Below are positions 27,236-36,644 of a DNA stretch of 64,000 bases, piece after piece (the stretch's first letter is position 1; each line of letters opens with the position of its first letter). The notes beneath the pieces were generated by a model that was not told where the DNA came from, did no database searches, and saw only the letters and a program-made list of their open reading frames with translations. The DNA comes from Pseudomonadota bacterium. Its GTDB lineage: Bacteria > Cyanobacteriota > Vampirovibrionia > Obscuribacterales > Obscuribacteraceae. A program made the translations under genes and the position numbers. The stretch lies in the NCBI GenBank assembly GCA_021325555.1, contig JAJPGY010000038.1:17005-81004 (forward strand). Reading direction: 5' to 3'.

Positions 27236-27452
27236 GCGCCCGCTACTGCTGCCTCGTGGTGACTCGCTTCTTGATTCAATCTTATATGAAAGGCGCTTGC
27301 CGGGCCCCGGTACCGCGGCCCGGCAGAGTCAGTCGGCGGCCGGAAGCCAAATTTACAAAACTTAACATAACTCTTGACTGCTAGAGATTTGCGTGGATTG
27401 GGTAAATACCCGATAGAGCAGTCCGGTAACGGAAGTGATAAGGAGAAGGGAG

Positions 27453-28415
27453 TTGGTCCCAAAAGTTCGCGAAGAAGCTGCCGAAGAGTGGTCTGATGCC
27501 GCCGCGTTCGAGCTGGAGGAAGAGCCGATTCTCGCCGAGGAGGGCGAGGAGGTCAGCACCCTCCCCGGGCGGCCGGGCGACGCCTTCACGGAGGATTCGG
27601 TGCGTCTCTATCTGCGCGAGATCGGGCGGGTAAAGATGGTCAAGCCGGACGAAGAGATTGAGCTGGCGCGGCTTATTGCCAGGGGCGACTGTGACGCCAA
27701 GAAGCGTCTGATTCAGGCCAACCTGCGCCTGGTCATCTCCATCGCCAAGAAATACGTCAACCGCGGGCTGCCGTTTCAGGACCTTATCCAGGAGGGCAAC
27801 CTGGGGCTCATCCGGGCAGCCGAAAAGTTCGACCACACCAAAGGCTTCAAGTTCAGCACCTACGCCACCTGGTGGATCCGGCAGGCGATAAGCCGGGGGC
27901 TCGCCGACAAGTCACGAACGATCCGGGTGCCGGTGCACATGGTCGAGTCGATCAACAAGATGAAAAAGACCAGCGCCCGGCTCGCCCAGGAGCTGGGCAG
28001 AAAGCCGACCGAGTCAGAGCTTTCCGATGCCATGGAGCTGCCGGTCAACAAGATTCAGGAGATCATCGCCGCCGATCGCGAGCCGATCTCCATGGAGATG
28101 CCGCTCAATCGCGACGAGGAGACCTATCTAGGAGATCTGATCGAGGACAACGAGTCGTCCCGCCCGGACTCCACCACCGTAGACGAGCTGATGCGCCAGG
28201 ACTTGAACCGCATGCTGAGCCAGCTAACGCCCCGCGAGCGTGACATCATGCACCTGCGCTACGGTCTCGAGGACGGCCGGCAGAGAACGCTGGAGGAGGT
28301 CGGGCGCCTGTTCAACATCACCCGCGAGCGGGTGCGCCAGATAGAGCACAAAGCCTTCCGCAAGTTGAGGCAGCCCGCCTGGTCCAGCAAGCTGGCCGGC
28401 TACCTCGAGGACTGA
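27453..28415 (+). CDS. rpoD: Primary sigma factor (sigma-70/SigA)
   Basis: 320 residues from a TTG at 27453, chosen because AGGAG ends exactly seven bases before it; the frame opens at a GTG at 27435. Regions present: 1.2 ([16 protein letters not shown]), 2 with the -10-binding [18 protein letters not shown] and [13 protein letters not shown], 3 ([18 protein letters not shown]), and 4 with [17 protein letters not shown] and [19 protein letters not shown]. Region 1.1 is missing, as in short primary factors of cyanobacterial or actinobacterial type. It recruits RNA polymerase to housekeeping promoters. A TTGACT stands at 27374, but I see no -10 at a proper distance. Confidence 0.95.
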   Translation: MVPKVREEAAEEWSDAAAFELEEEPILAEEGEEVSTLPGRPGDAFTEDSVRLYLREIGRVKMVKPDEEIELARLIARGDCDAKKRLIQANLRLVISIAKKYVNRGLPFQDLIQEGNLGLIRAAEKFDHTKGFKFSTYATWWIRQAISRGLADKSRTIRVPVHMVESINKMKKTSARLAQELGRKPTESELSDAMELPVNKIQEIIAADREPISMEMPLNRDEETYLGDLIEDNESSRPDSTTVDELMRQDLNRMLSQLTPRERDIMHLRYGLEDGRQRTLEEVGRLFNITRERVRQIEHKAFRKLRQPAWSSKLAGYLED

Positions 28416-28539
28416 CCGCCGGTTCGACAATCTTCAAACTAAAACAACTAACGGGACTGCAGGCGCCCCCTTTTGCTAGGGTTATCGTTGCCCGAGGGCA
28501 GCTATAACGGGGAGCCAGCAAATTCTAACCGACCTGAAC

Positions 28540-29901
28540 ATGGCCAGGATTGAAGATCTCGAGGCGCTAGTCGATTCGGGCGACCGCCAGAAGCTGCGCT
28601 TGATCCTCAACGACAAGCACGCGGCCGACCTGGCCGAATGGCTGTCGCAGATGGACCCTCCGCGCAGGCTCTCCTGCTTCCGGCTGCTGGACATCGACAA
28701 CGCCTCGGCCGTTCTCGCCGAGCTCGAGCCGGACATCCAGTCCGAGCTGCTGAAGGAGCTGGGCGAGTTCGGGCTGGTGCCGATTATAAGCAAGATGTCG
28801 CCGGACGACGCGGTCGACCTGCTGGGCGAGCTGCCGGCCGAGAAGGTGCAGGCGATTATCAGCCAGATGACCGACGTGGAGGCGGCCGGGGACATCGAGG
28901 AGCTGATGGCCTTTCCGGAGGACTCGGCCGGCGGCATCATGTCCACTGACTACCTGGCCGTCAGCGCCGGCATGACGGTCGAGCAGGCGCTGGCCCATCT
29001 GCGCGAGCGCTACGAAAAGTTCGAGGAGGATATATACGACGTCTACGTCGTCGACGATGAGGAGAAGCTGGTCGGGCGCGTCACGGTCAAAGAGCTGCTC
29101 ACGGCGCCGCCTGACGCCCTTGTCGCGGGGCAGATGGACACCAGCGTGGTGACGGTGACCACCGAGACGGACCAGGAAGAGGCCGCCGAGAAGCTCTCTC
29201 GCTATGACCTGCTCTCGCTGCCGGTCGTCGATGGACAGGGAAAGCTGCGCGGGATCATCACCGCCGATGATGTCATAGACGTGCTAAAGGAGGAAGCCAC
29301 CGAGGACATCTACCAGTCGTCGGGAATCAGCGCCGGCGGCCATGAGCTGTCGGAGACTCTCACCTACAGCGTGCCGGCGGCCTTCCGGGCCAGGCTGCCC
29401 TGGCTCATCATCGTCATCCTGATTGAAAGCCTCTCCTCGGTGGTCATCAACCGCTTCGATACGATCATAAGGGAGATGGTGGTGGCGGCATCGTTCATGC
29501 CGCTGCTGTCGGCGGTCACCGGCAGCGTGGCCACCCAGAGCATCTGCATCGTCATCCGGGGCGCCGCCAGCGACAACATCAACTGGCGGGCCGCCTGGCG
29601 CAGCCTCGCCCACGAGCTGCGCGTGGGCATGCTGCTCGGGCTGGCCTGCGGGCTGCTCACCTTTGCGGTCAGCATCCTCTTCCACAGCGTCGGCCTTCAC
29701 CTGGGGCTGGTCGTCGCCCTCTCGCTTTTCGTGACCATGACGGTGGGCATCCTCACCGGCACCCTTATGCCGCTTATCTTCCAGCAGCTCGGGATCGATC
29801 CAGCCCACTCGAGCGGGCCCTTCATCACCAGCCTGCTCGATGTGGGAACCTTTACCATCTACCTGACCATTGTGCACTCGCTTTTGACCTCACTTCAATA
29901 G
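28540..29901 (+). CDS. mgtE: Magnesium transporter MgtE
   Basis: 453 residues, ATG start. The cytosolic N domain of helical repeats (ADLAEWLSQM, SELLKELGEF, DDAVDLLGEL) is followed by FPEDSAGGIMSTDYLAV, the conserved link into two CBS domains (YVVDDEEKLVGRV; LPVVDGQGKLRGIITADDVIDVL). Five membrane helices from about residue 285 contain the family's PLLSAVTGSVATQS and GTLMPLIFQQLGIDPA segments that line the pore. The channel imports Mg2+ and closes when the N and CBS domains bind it. No riboswitch is visible in the 124-base leader. It stands 16 bases upstream of the carboxyltransferase. Confidence 0.97.
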   Translation: MARIEDLEALVDSGDRQKLRLILNDKHAADLAEWLSQMDPPRRLSCFRLLDIDNASAVLAELEPDIQSELLKELGEFGLVPIISKMSPDDAVDLLGELPAEKVQAIISQMTDVEAAGDIEELMAFPEDSAGGIMSTDYLAVSAGMTVEQALAHLRERYEKFEEDIYDVYVVDDEEKLVGRVTVKELLTAPPDALVAGQMDTSVVTVTTETDQEEAAEKLSRYDLLSLPVVDGQGKLRGIITADDVIDVLKEEATEDIYQSSGISAGGHELSETLTYSVPAAFRARLPWLIIVILIESLSSVVINRFDTIIREMVVAASFMPLLSAVTGSVATQSICIVIRGAASDNINWRAAWRSLAHELRVGMLLGLACGLLTFAVSILFHSVGLHLGLVVALSLFVTMTVGILTGTLMPLIFQQLGIDPAHSSGPFITSLLDVGTFTIYLTIVHSLLTSLQ

Positions 29902-29917
29902 GGGAAACGCCACGATC

Positions 29918-31471
29918 ATGGACGCCACCAAGCTCAACCCTAACGCCGAACTCGAGGAGCGCCGCAAGCAGGCCGGCCACGTCAGCGCCGCCGCAGCCAG
30001 AAAGCGGCACGACCGCGGGCAGCTGCTTGCCTCCGAGCGAATCGAGCAGCTGGTCGATCCGGGCAGCTTCGTCGAGCTGGACCGTTATGCCCAGCACCGG
30101 TGCACGAGCTTCGGCATGGGGGCCAAGCGGGCAACCGGCGACGGCGTCATTACCGGGCAGGCGACCATCGACGGCCGGCCGGTTTTCCTCTTCGCCCACG
30201 ATGCCACCTTTCTTGGTGGCGCGCTCGGGGAGGTTTTCGCCCGCAAGGTCTGCAAGATCATGGACCTGGCCAGGCAGACCGGCTGCCCGATTATCGGTCT
30301 CAACGAATCGGGCGGCGCCCGCATCCAGGAAGGGGTGAGCAGCCTGGCCGGCTATGCGGACATCTTCTACCGCAACGTGCTCTCATCGGGGGTGGTGCCT
30401 CAGATCTCGGCTGTCTACGGGCCGTGCGCGGGAGGAGCCGTCTACAGCCCGGCCGTCACCGACTTCACGGTCATGGTGCGCGAAAAGGGGTTCATGTTCA
30501 TCACCGGGCCGGAGATTGTCCGCACGGTGACCGGCGAGGATGTGACCTTCGAGGAGCTGGGCGGGGCGCTTGTCCACAATCAGAAAAGCGGCGTCGCCCA
30601 CCTGCTTGCCGAAAGCGAGGAGGACTCCTTCCTCATGGTCAGGCAGCTGCTCTCCTACCTGCCCGGCAACAACATGGAGATGCCGCCGGCGCTGGCGCCC
30701 ACACCGGAGGCGGAGCCGCCCGATCAGCACCTTCTGGACAGCATCGTCCCTTTCGACCCGGTCAAACCTTACGACATGCAGGAGGTGATTGACCGGATCT
30801 TCGACGCGGGCGGGCTCTTCGAGCTTTCTGCCCACCACGCCACCAACCTGATCACCGGATTCGCGCGCCTGGCAGGGCAGGTCGTGGGCGTGGTGGCAAA
30901 CCAGCCGAAGGTGCTGGCCGGCGTTCTGGACATCGACGCGTCCGTCAAGGGCGCCCGCTTCGTGAGGTTCTGCGACGCCTTCAACATCCCGATCGTCACC
31001 TTCGTCGACGTGCCAGGCTATCTGCCCGGCAAGGACCAGGAGCACCGGGGGATCATTCGCCACGGCGCCAAACTTCTCTACGCCTACTGCGAGGCTACCG
31101 TGCCGAAGCTGACCGTGATTACCCGCAAAGCGTATGGTGGCGCCTTTGATGTCATGGGCTCGAAAAACGTGGGCGGCGACCTCAATCTGGCCTGGCCGAC
31201 CGCCGAGATCGCCGTCATGGGGGCCGAGGGGGCCGTCAACCTCCTGTACCGCAAGGAGCTGGCCAGGGAGGGCGGGCCCCAGCAGTTAAAGGAGCTGGTC
31301 GCCGAGTACCGCTCCCGCTTCGCCAACCCCTATGTGGCCTCCGAGCTGGGCTACGTCGATGACGTGATCTTCCCTTCGGAGACGCGCAGGCTTCTGGTGC
31401 AGGCGCTGTCGGTGCTAAAGAACAAGAGGGTGGATCGGCCAGCGCGCAAGCACGGGAATATTCCTTTGTAA
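29918..31471 (+). CDS. Acyl-CoA carboxyltransferase (propionyl-CoA carboxylase beta / 12S transcarboxylase type)
   Basis: 517 residues. The crotonase-like carboxyltransferase repeat pair is complete: ERIEQLVDPGSFVEL and NESGGARIQEGVSSLAGYADIF in the N half, then KPKVLAG-like QPKVLAGVLDIDASVKGARFVRFCD, VDVPGYLPGKDQEH and ITRKAYGGAFDVMGSK in the C half. This matches propionyl-/methylmalonyl-CoA enzymes. It moves a carboxyl group from biotin to the acyl-CoA or back. The biotin carrier and biotin carboxylase are not in this window. With the B12 mutase subunit at 12 kb it points to a methylmalonyl-CoA route. Only 16 bases follow MgtE. Confidence 0.93.
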   Translation: MDATKLNPNAELEERRKQAGHVSAAAARKRHDRGQLLASERIEQLVDPGSFVELDRYAQHRCTSFGMGAKRATGDGVITGQATIDGRPVFLFAHDATFLGGALGEVFARKVCKIMDLARQTGCPIIGLNESGGARIQEGVSSLAGYADIFYRNVLSSGVVPQISAVYGPCAGGAVYSPAVTDFTVMVREKGFMFITGPEIVRTVTGEDVTFEELGGALVHNQKSGVAHLLAESEEDSFLMVRQLLSYLPGNNMEMPPALAPTPEAEPPDQHLLDSIVPFDPVKPYDMQEVIDRIFDAGGLFELSAHHATNLITGFARLAGQVVGVVANQPKVLAGVLDIDASVKGARFVRFCDAFNIPIVTFVDVPGYLPGKDQEHRGIIRHGAKLLYAYCEATVPKLTVITRKAYGGAFDVMGSKNVGGDLNLAWPTAEIAVMGAEGAVNLLYRKELAREGGPQQLKELVAEYRSRFANPYVASELGYVDDVIFPSETRRLLVQALSVLKNKRVDRPARKHGNIPL

Positions 31472-31556
31472 GCGCGGTGGGGACTGCGATAGGCGCGGTT
31501 CCACGGGCAGCTCGCCCCACCGCGCGTCAACCACTGCGTTCCGCTGCGGATTCCTC
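31472..31556. repeat. Structured repeat element, copy A
   Basis: 85 bases immediately after the carboxyltransferase stop. An 11-base arm GCGCGGTGGGG (31472-31482) pairs exactly with CCCCACCGCGC (31515-31525). The arm is followed by GTCAAC, CTGCG and GCTGCGGATTCCTC, all shared with copy B at 36645. At the middle base pair A has T-A where B has C-G. It lies between convergent genes, as does copy B. Confidence 0.7.
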
Positions 31557-31592
31557 CCCGGAATCCTGCGCTCCACTTCCGTGCTTCCTTTC

Positions 31593-32321
31593 CTACTCTT
31601 CTCTTACGGCGGCGGCTCGGATGCGTTTGATGGCGCTCAGGTCCGGGTGGACGAGGTGGACGGCGGAGCGCAGGCCGGGTTTGCGGTCGGGCTCGGGCGG
31701 GCCTAGCCCGACCAGGTTCAGGGGCACGGAAAGCGGCTCGGGCAGGCGCGCCTCATAGCGGCCGACCGGGTCGTCGCCGCCGGTAAGCTTGCTCACGGCG
31801 GTCCTGAGCGACTGCGCTTCCTGCGCCGGGCAGCAGAAAAAGAGGCCGGTCAGGCCGGGGAGCTTCTCCGCCCGGCGCAGGAAGCGTTTGAGCAGCGTCT
31901 CCGAGCTCGTCTTGCCGGCCTCGAAGGTCGGATCGACCAGATGGCCCAGGATGAAGGGGCGGCCGCGAAAATCCTGCAGGTGAAGGTCGAACAGCGGCAC
32001 CGGCACCCGCTTGAAGATCCCGGACCGCAACTGGAAGACGCTCACCGATGTCACCTTGGACAGCGACTCCCAAAGGTTCTTCTGCCGGTTATACAGCCCG
32101 GTCCTGTGGGCTTGGATAAAAAAGTCGCCAAGGATGAACTCGACAAGCTCCGCCACCGCCGGCGCCGGGTCCGGGCTGCTGCAGATAATATCCATGTTCT
32201 GGCGGGCGGCCAGCAGGTCCTGCGGCTTGAACGTCCGCGGCGAGCGCACGATCGAGTCAGGGCTTATCGCCTCGCTGTTGAGGACCTGGACATCGAACTT
32301 GTAAACAGGAGGCTGGGACAT
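31593..32321 (-). CDS. Protein of unknown function
   Basis: 242 residues, ATG at 32321, without a clear Shine-Dalgarno. No signal peptide or membrane segment. The middle has short hydrophobic strands (FDLHLQDFRGRPFILGHLV, TGLFFCCPAQEAQSLRTAV) that suggest an alpha/beta domain, but I recognise no family. It is on the minus strand alone between a carboxyltransferase and a sigma-like gene. Coding character is good throughout. Confidence 0.65.
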   Translation of the reverse strand: MSQPPVYKFDVQVLNSEAISPDSIVRSPRTFKPQDLLAARQNMDIICSSPDPAPAVAELVEFILGDFFIQAHRTGLYNRQKNLWESLSKVTSVSVFQLRSGIFKRVPVPLFDLHLQDFRGRPFILGHLVDPTFEAGKTSSETLLKRFLRRAEKLPGLTGLFFCCPAQEAQSLRTAVSKLTGGDDPVGRYEARLPEPLSVPLNLVGLGPPEPDRKPGLRSAVHLVHPDLSAIKRIRAAAVREE

Positions 32322-32509
32322 CGACCGGGGGAGGCTGATCTGGCGGGCGGGCGTGGTACATCTATGTTATGGGTTCTGGGCGGGGAAAGCAAAGCCAGGG
32401 TTCCGGCTAGAAATCCGAAAAATCGGGCATGTACTGCATTGGGGCTACGGATCCTTCTGAAATTATGTAAACTGAAAAGGAGGCGCAGAGGTAGCTCCAC
32501 TGTTACCCA

Positions 32510-33139
32510 GTGGATCGGCTGTCAATGCTCAACCCAGGTCAGCCAATCCCACCGCAATTACTAGACATGGCACTTCTCCCATCACGCAACTATTCAGAGC
32601 AGGCCGCCGCCAATATCCTCGTCGAGGTCAAAAAGGGTAACCAGCAGGCGCGCAACGAGTTCATCTGGGCAAACCAGGAGCGCTTCTACGCGATCGCCTA
32701 CATGGCCACCGGCGACGGGGAGGCGGCCACCCAGCTGACGATCATGGCATTCCAGAACGCCTTGACCGCCCTCAAGCAGCTCAATCCCAAGCAGGTCGGC
32801 GGGGCCGCCTGGGAATGGCTCTCGCAGTTCATCGTTGATGCCTGCGCCGAATTCCACATGCAATACTCGGGACCGCAACCGGCGAACCCCTCCACCGATC
32901 CCAGCGCCGACGGGTCGGCGCAGATGGACTGGGAAACCACGGTAATCCTCGGCCCGCAACGGGTCAAGCGTTGCCTGTCCGCCCTGCCCGAGGAGCAGCG
33001 CAACACGTACATTCTGCGTCACCAGCTCGGGCTGGCCATAGATCAGGTGGCCGCCGTGCTGAATCAGAACCCCGACAACGTGATGGCCTGGCTGTTCCGA
33101 GCCAGGGTCCAGATCGTCAAGTGTTTGGGCCGGGGCTGA
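32510..33139 (+). CDS. ECF sigma-like factor, degenerate
   Basis: 209 residues from GTG 32510 (ATG at 32525 also possible). An ECF pattern is visible: a region 2 with VKKGNQQARNEFIWANQERFYAIAYMAT and an altered 2.4 core (QLTIMAFQNALTAL), and a region 4 with LSALPEEQRNTYILRHQLGLAIDQVAAVL and a recognition helix DNVMAWLFRARVQIVKCL. The core-binding and -10 motifs deviate from the usual D-x2-Q-x3-F. It is followed 26 bases later by a protein that starts with an anti-sigma zinc finger, the normal sigma/anti-sigma order. Whether it still directs transcription is open. Confidence 0.7.
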   Translation: MDRLSMLNPGQPIPPQLLDMALLPSRNYSEQAAANILVEVKKGNQQARNEFIWANQERFYAIAYMATGDGEAATQLTIMAFQNALTALKQLNPKQVGGAAWEWLSQFIVDACAEFHMQYSGPQPANPSTDPSADGSAQMDWETTVILGPQRVKRCLSALPEEQRNTYILRHQLGLAIDQVAAVLNQNPDNVMAWLFRARVQIVKCLGRG

Positions 33140-33165
33140 GCGCGGGCAACCGACAGGTATTCTTC

Positions 33166-36100
33166 ATGAATTGCAATCGCTTCCGATTCTTGATCCAGCA
33201 ACACTTCGATCTCGAGCTTTCCCGGCAGGACGAGCAAATGCTCATGGCCCACCTGGATTCCTGCCAGTCCTGCGCCCGCTTCGAGCACCAGCTCGGACAG
33301 GTGATCCAGGCGGCCGGCGAGCTGGCCATCCCCGACGAGGCTCTGCCCACCAACCTGGAATCGCTGGCGCGCCTGATCATGCAGCAGCTCCCCCAGGCCA
33401 AGGGCAATATTCTCTCCGCTTTCGGCAAGATCTTTGGCGGCGGCAAGCCGAAGGCCAAAAAGAAGGAGAAGGAGGCAGCGCCCGAGGGCGGCGGCGGCAG
33501 CCGTTTCCCGCACGTCAAGCTGGGCGGCGTCGCCGAGCAGAGCCAGTCGACCACCCGCGCCCGCAAGTTGAATGCCTCCGAGCTTGAGGAGCAGAAGGCG
33601 ACCACCATGCGCCTGCGAAGCATGAAGGCCCAGCAGTCGACGACCAGCTCCGAGCAGGTGCAAACAACCGGCGTGCGTTCGCTGGGCGCCAAGTTCGGCA
33701 TGGCCGTGCCTGATGAGTCACAGCAGGAGGAAACGCCGCTCACGCTGGCCGAGTCCATTCGCCGGAAGATCATGGACGAGCGGCAGTCCAAGGAGATTAG
33801 CGCCGTCGGCGACTCCGGACAGCAGCAGTCCGTCGCCCAGCCGCCGCCAGCAGCGCCTGCCCAGCCCATGGGCACAGGCGCCCCGGGGACCGGGCAATGG
33901 GACTCCGGCGGCTGGGGCGAGCCGGCTCAAGCACCGCCGGGGGGCGGGGGCTGGGGCGAGGCGCCAGCAGGGCAGGGCTCGTTCGGCGGCGACTGGGGAG
34001 CGCCGGCACAACCGGCCGGGGGAGCCTGGGAAGAGCCTCCCGGCCCAGCAGGGGGCAGGGGGCAACCGCAAGCGCCTTCAGGCGGCGCCTGGGGGCAGCC
34101 GCAGGCGCCTTCGCCTTCAGGCGGCGCCTGGTCCGAGCCGCAGGCGCCTTCGCCTTCAGGCGGCGCCTGGGGGCAGCCGCAGGCGCCTTCGCCTTCAGGC
34201 GGCGCCTGGTCCGAGCCGCAGGCGCCTTCGCCGGCCAGCGGGCAATGGGGCACGACGCCGCAAGGCGGCGGCTGGGATGAGCCCGGCAGCGCCGCGCAAT
34301 CCGGATCGAGCTGGGATGCCCAGCCGGCCGCACGGGTCAGCGAGTGGTCAACCGCTTCCCCACCGGCGGGCCCGCAACCCGAACCAGGCAGCAGCTGGGG
34401 CAACGACTGGAGCGCCACCCCTCAGCCGACCACGCAATCGCTCATGCCCCAGCAGGGGGGCAGCGCCTGGGACGAGCCGCCGGCGCCGCAGCAGGGCAGC
34501 TGGTCGAGCGAGGCGGAACAGATTCAAACCGGTATGTGGCAGGCTTTTCAACCGGCAGACCAGGGGTTTGGCGCGGGCGCCCAGAACCCGGCGGCAACCG
34601 TGACCCCGCCGGCGCAGCCAGCACCGGCTGCAGGCGCAGATCGCTGGGACGTGCCGATACAGGCTCGCATGCAGCAGGCAGCGGCCGCGTCCGGCCCGGC
34701 GCCAGCGCCGCCCGCCGCCGCTCAGCCCGATAATGCCCGCTGGGACATGCCGATCCAGGAGCGGATGAGGGCCCAGCAGGATACGGGCGGTCAACCGGCT
34801 CAGGCACAGGCGCCACCGCCGGCGCCTCCTGGCGGCGGCATCCCGGCCGACTCGATAATCGATCGCCTGAGCAACATTCTCGGCGACACCCCCGGCGCCG
34901 CTTCCGGACCGGCGCAGGCGCCACCGGCGCTGGAGACGCCACCGGCCCTGGAGACACCGGCGTCACCGCCGGATCGCTGGGACGTACCCATTCAGGAGCG
35001 CATGCAACAAAGTCAGTCCGGCGCACAGCATGTATTTACCGCCGATCTCCAGCAGCAGCAACAGGCGGCGCAGAATGCGCCGGCCGCGCAACCCGCCGCC
35101 GCTCCGGCGTCGGACCGCTGGGACGTGCCGATCCAGGAGAGAACGAAGCAGGCGCAGGCACCGCGAAGCGAGGGGGCAGACCGCTGGGACGTGCCGATTC
35201 AAGAGAGAATGAAGCAGGCGCAATCAGGGGCTCAACCTGTCACGGCTTCCGGCGCGGTCCAGGCACCGCCGCCGCCGGCGCCACCGCCGCCGGTGCCCCA
35301 ACAGCCATCCCAGGCAGGGGCCGACCGCTGGGACATGCCGATTCAGGAAAGAGCGAAACAGGCTCAAGCGGCTGCGGAACCGGCCGCGCCAGCCCCGCAG
35401 CCGGCCGCTGCCTCTGCGCCCAACCAGGGTTTGTTCCAGCTAGACGACGGGGCCATGGACCGCCTGTTCAGCCAGAATCTCGGCGTCACCGAGCAGGCGA
35501 AGCCGGTCAATACCGGGGCGCCCCCGGCCGCCAGCGCGCCACCGCCCGCTCCGCAGGCAGCGCCCCCGGCCGCCAGCGCGCCACCGCCCGCTCCGCAGGC
35601 AGCGCCCCCGCCGCCACCGCCCGCGGGGGCAGGGATGGCTCCACCGCCGCCCGTCAATGTGCCACCGACCCCGGTGCCGGCAGCCGCGGCACCTGCTGCT
35701 CAAGAGACGGGCGGGGGGTTGTTCAAGAGCCTGGACGATAGCGCGATCGACAAGCTCTTCTCGGAAAATCTCGGGGTCAAGGACTCGGTAAGGGCCGTCA
35801 ACGCGGCCAGCCAGCAGGCGCCGGCTCCGCCACCACAAACGCCGCCGCCTCCTCCCCTGGCGTCCGCGCCACCGCCTCCTCCTCCGGCAGCCGCTGCCCC
35901 ACCGCCGCCTGCTCCGGCGGCCCAGCAAGGGGGCGGGCTCTTCAATATCACCGACGATGCGCTCGACAAGCTGTTTGCGGATAATCTCGGCATCAAGGAT
36001 TCGGGAGCGGCGGTCAACGCACCACGGGTTAACGTCAACGAGGCCGTGCAGTCGATCCGCAACGCCGCCGAGGAATCCGCTGCTCCGCCGGCGGCGACAC

Positions 36101-36639
36101 GCCAGCCAGGGCCGGCAGCCCGCGTCGAGGGTCTGGGACGCCTGGCCGCCTCGACCGACACGCCGGCAGAGGCCGGCAGCGGCAAGATAGCAAGCATCGG
36201 CAAGTTCCTCCTGGACCAGCAAGACCTGACCAAGATCGGCAATCTGGCCGCTTCGGACCTGAGCGACTCGAAGATGCGCATTCTCACCCTCGAGGCCGCT
36301 CAGGAGCTGCAGACACTGCTACAGCACATCGGACAGCAGCCGTCGGTGGTCGGATCGGTGATTGTCGGCCACGACGGCATCCTGATAGCCAACAGCCTGC
36401 CCCAGGATTACGATCCGGAGTCGATCGGCATCTGGGCGCTGGGCATCTACCTGAACACGGATACGGCGACGAGGAAGATGGGGCACAACCACGTGCACCA
36501 GGCCGTATGCCGCACGCCGCGCGGGTACCTGATCATCGCCGACTTCGGCGGCGGCATCCTGGTTACCGTCTCGGACGATCCGGAGACCGACCGCCTGATC
36601 CCGCTCATGCGCAGCATTACGCAGTTGGTGAGTCATTAA
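33166..36639 (+). CDS. Giant zinc-finger anti-sigma-like protein with roadblock/LC7 C-terminus
   Basis: 1157 residues from ATG 33166. Residues 1-40 are a zf-HC2 anti-sigma finger: Cys3, then His29-x3-Cys33-x2-Cys36. Residues ~110-970 are disordered and Pro/Ala/Gln/Gly-rich. They contain four tandem 13-residue Trp repeats, six copies of a D/N-x-RWD-(V/M)-PIQ-(E/A)-R motif, and three LF-x3-DD-x-A-x-D-x-LF-x2-NLG-(V/I) modules. The last ~115 residues (AAQELQTLLQHIGQQ, GSVIVGHDGILIANSL, YLIIADFGGGILVTV) form a roadblock/LC7 fold, which often partners small GTPases. No membrane helix is visible, so it appears soluble, unlike most ECF anti-sigmas. The preceding sigma-like gene supports the pairing. 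Confidence 0.8.
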   Translation: MNCNRFRFLIQQHFDLELSRQDEQMLMAHLDSCQSCARFEHQLGQVIQAAGELAIPDEALPTNLESLARLIMQQLPQAKGNILSAFGKIFGGGKPKAKKKEKEAAPEGGGGSRFPHVKLGGVAEQSQSTTRARKLNASELEEQKATTMRLRSMKAQQSTTSSEQVQTTGVRSLGAKFGMAVPDESQQEETPLTLAESIRRKIMDERQSKEISAVGDSGQQQSVAQPPPAAPAQPMGTGAPGTGQWDSGGWGEPAQAPPGGGGWGEAPAGQGSFGGDWGAPAQPAGGAWEEPPGPAGGRGQPQAPSGGAWGQPQAPSPSGGAWSEPQAPSPSGGAWGQPQAPSPSGGAWSEPQAPSPASGQWGTTPQGGGWDEPGSAAQSGSSWDAQPAARVSEWSTASPPAGPQPEPGSSWGNDWSATPQPTTQSLMPQQGGSAWDEPPAPQQGSWSSEAEQIQTGMWQAFQPADQGFGAGAQNPAATVTPPAQPAPAAGADRWDVPIQARMQQAAAASGPAPAPPAAAQPDNARWDMPIQERMRAQQDTGGQPAQAQAPPPAPPGGGIPADSIIDRLSNILGDTPGAASGPAQAPPALETPPALETPASPPDRWDVPIQERMQQSQSGAQHVFTADLQQQQQAAQNAPAAQPAAAPASDRWDVPIQERTKQAQAPRSEGADRWDVPIQERMKQAQSGAQPVTASGAVQAPPPPAPPPPVPQQPSQAGADRWDMPIQERAKQAQAAAEPAAPAPQPAAASAPNQGLFQLDDGAMDRLFSQNLGVTEQAKPVNTGAPPAASAPPPAPQAAPPAASAPPPAPQAAPPPPPPAGAGMAPPPPVNVPPTPVPAAAAPAAQETGGGLFKSLDDSAIDKLFSENLGVKDSVRAVNAASQQAPAPPPQTPPPPPLASAPPPPPPAAAAPPPPAPAAQQGGGLFNITDDALDKLFADNLGIKDSGAAVNAPRVNVNEAVQSIRNAAEESAAPPAATRQPGPAARVEGLGRLAASTDTPAEAGSGKIASIGKFLLDQQDLTKIGNLAASDLSDSKMRILTLEAAQELQTLLQHIGQQPSVVGSVIVGHDGILIANSLPQDYDPESIGIWALGIYLNTDTATRKMGHNHVHQAVCRTPRGYLIIADFGGGILVTVSDDPETDRLIPLMRSITQLVSH
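34081..34236 (+). repeat. Four tandem 39-nt repeats coding 13-residue units
   Basis: In-frame copies start at 34081, 34120, 34159 and 34198. Each encodes GGAW-(GQ or SE)-PQAPSPS; the two variants alternate, so the true near-identical period is 78 bases. The last copy ends in SPA. This is within the disordered part of the anti-sigma-like protein and probably length-variable by slippage or recombination. Confidence 0.9.
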
Positions 36640-36644
36640 TATAA

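Noticed and set aside
27374..27410. TTGACT upstream of rpoD as a promoter
   Set aside because: No -10-like hexamer at 16-18 bases; the nearest TA-rich stretch is about 23 bases away.
28416..28539. M-box riboswitch upstream of mgtE
   Set aside because: 124 bases are too few for the full fold and the conserved loops are not visible.
34081..34236. Tandem repeats that look at first like a CRISPR-type array
   Set aside because: Units are directly adjacent without spacers and stay in frame inside a long gene.
33797..34333. Long minus-strand frames opposite the disordered linker
   Set aside because: They are Arg/Pro/Ala repeats with no start signal, produced by GC-rich repeats of the real gene.
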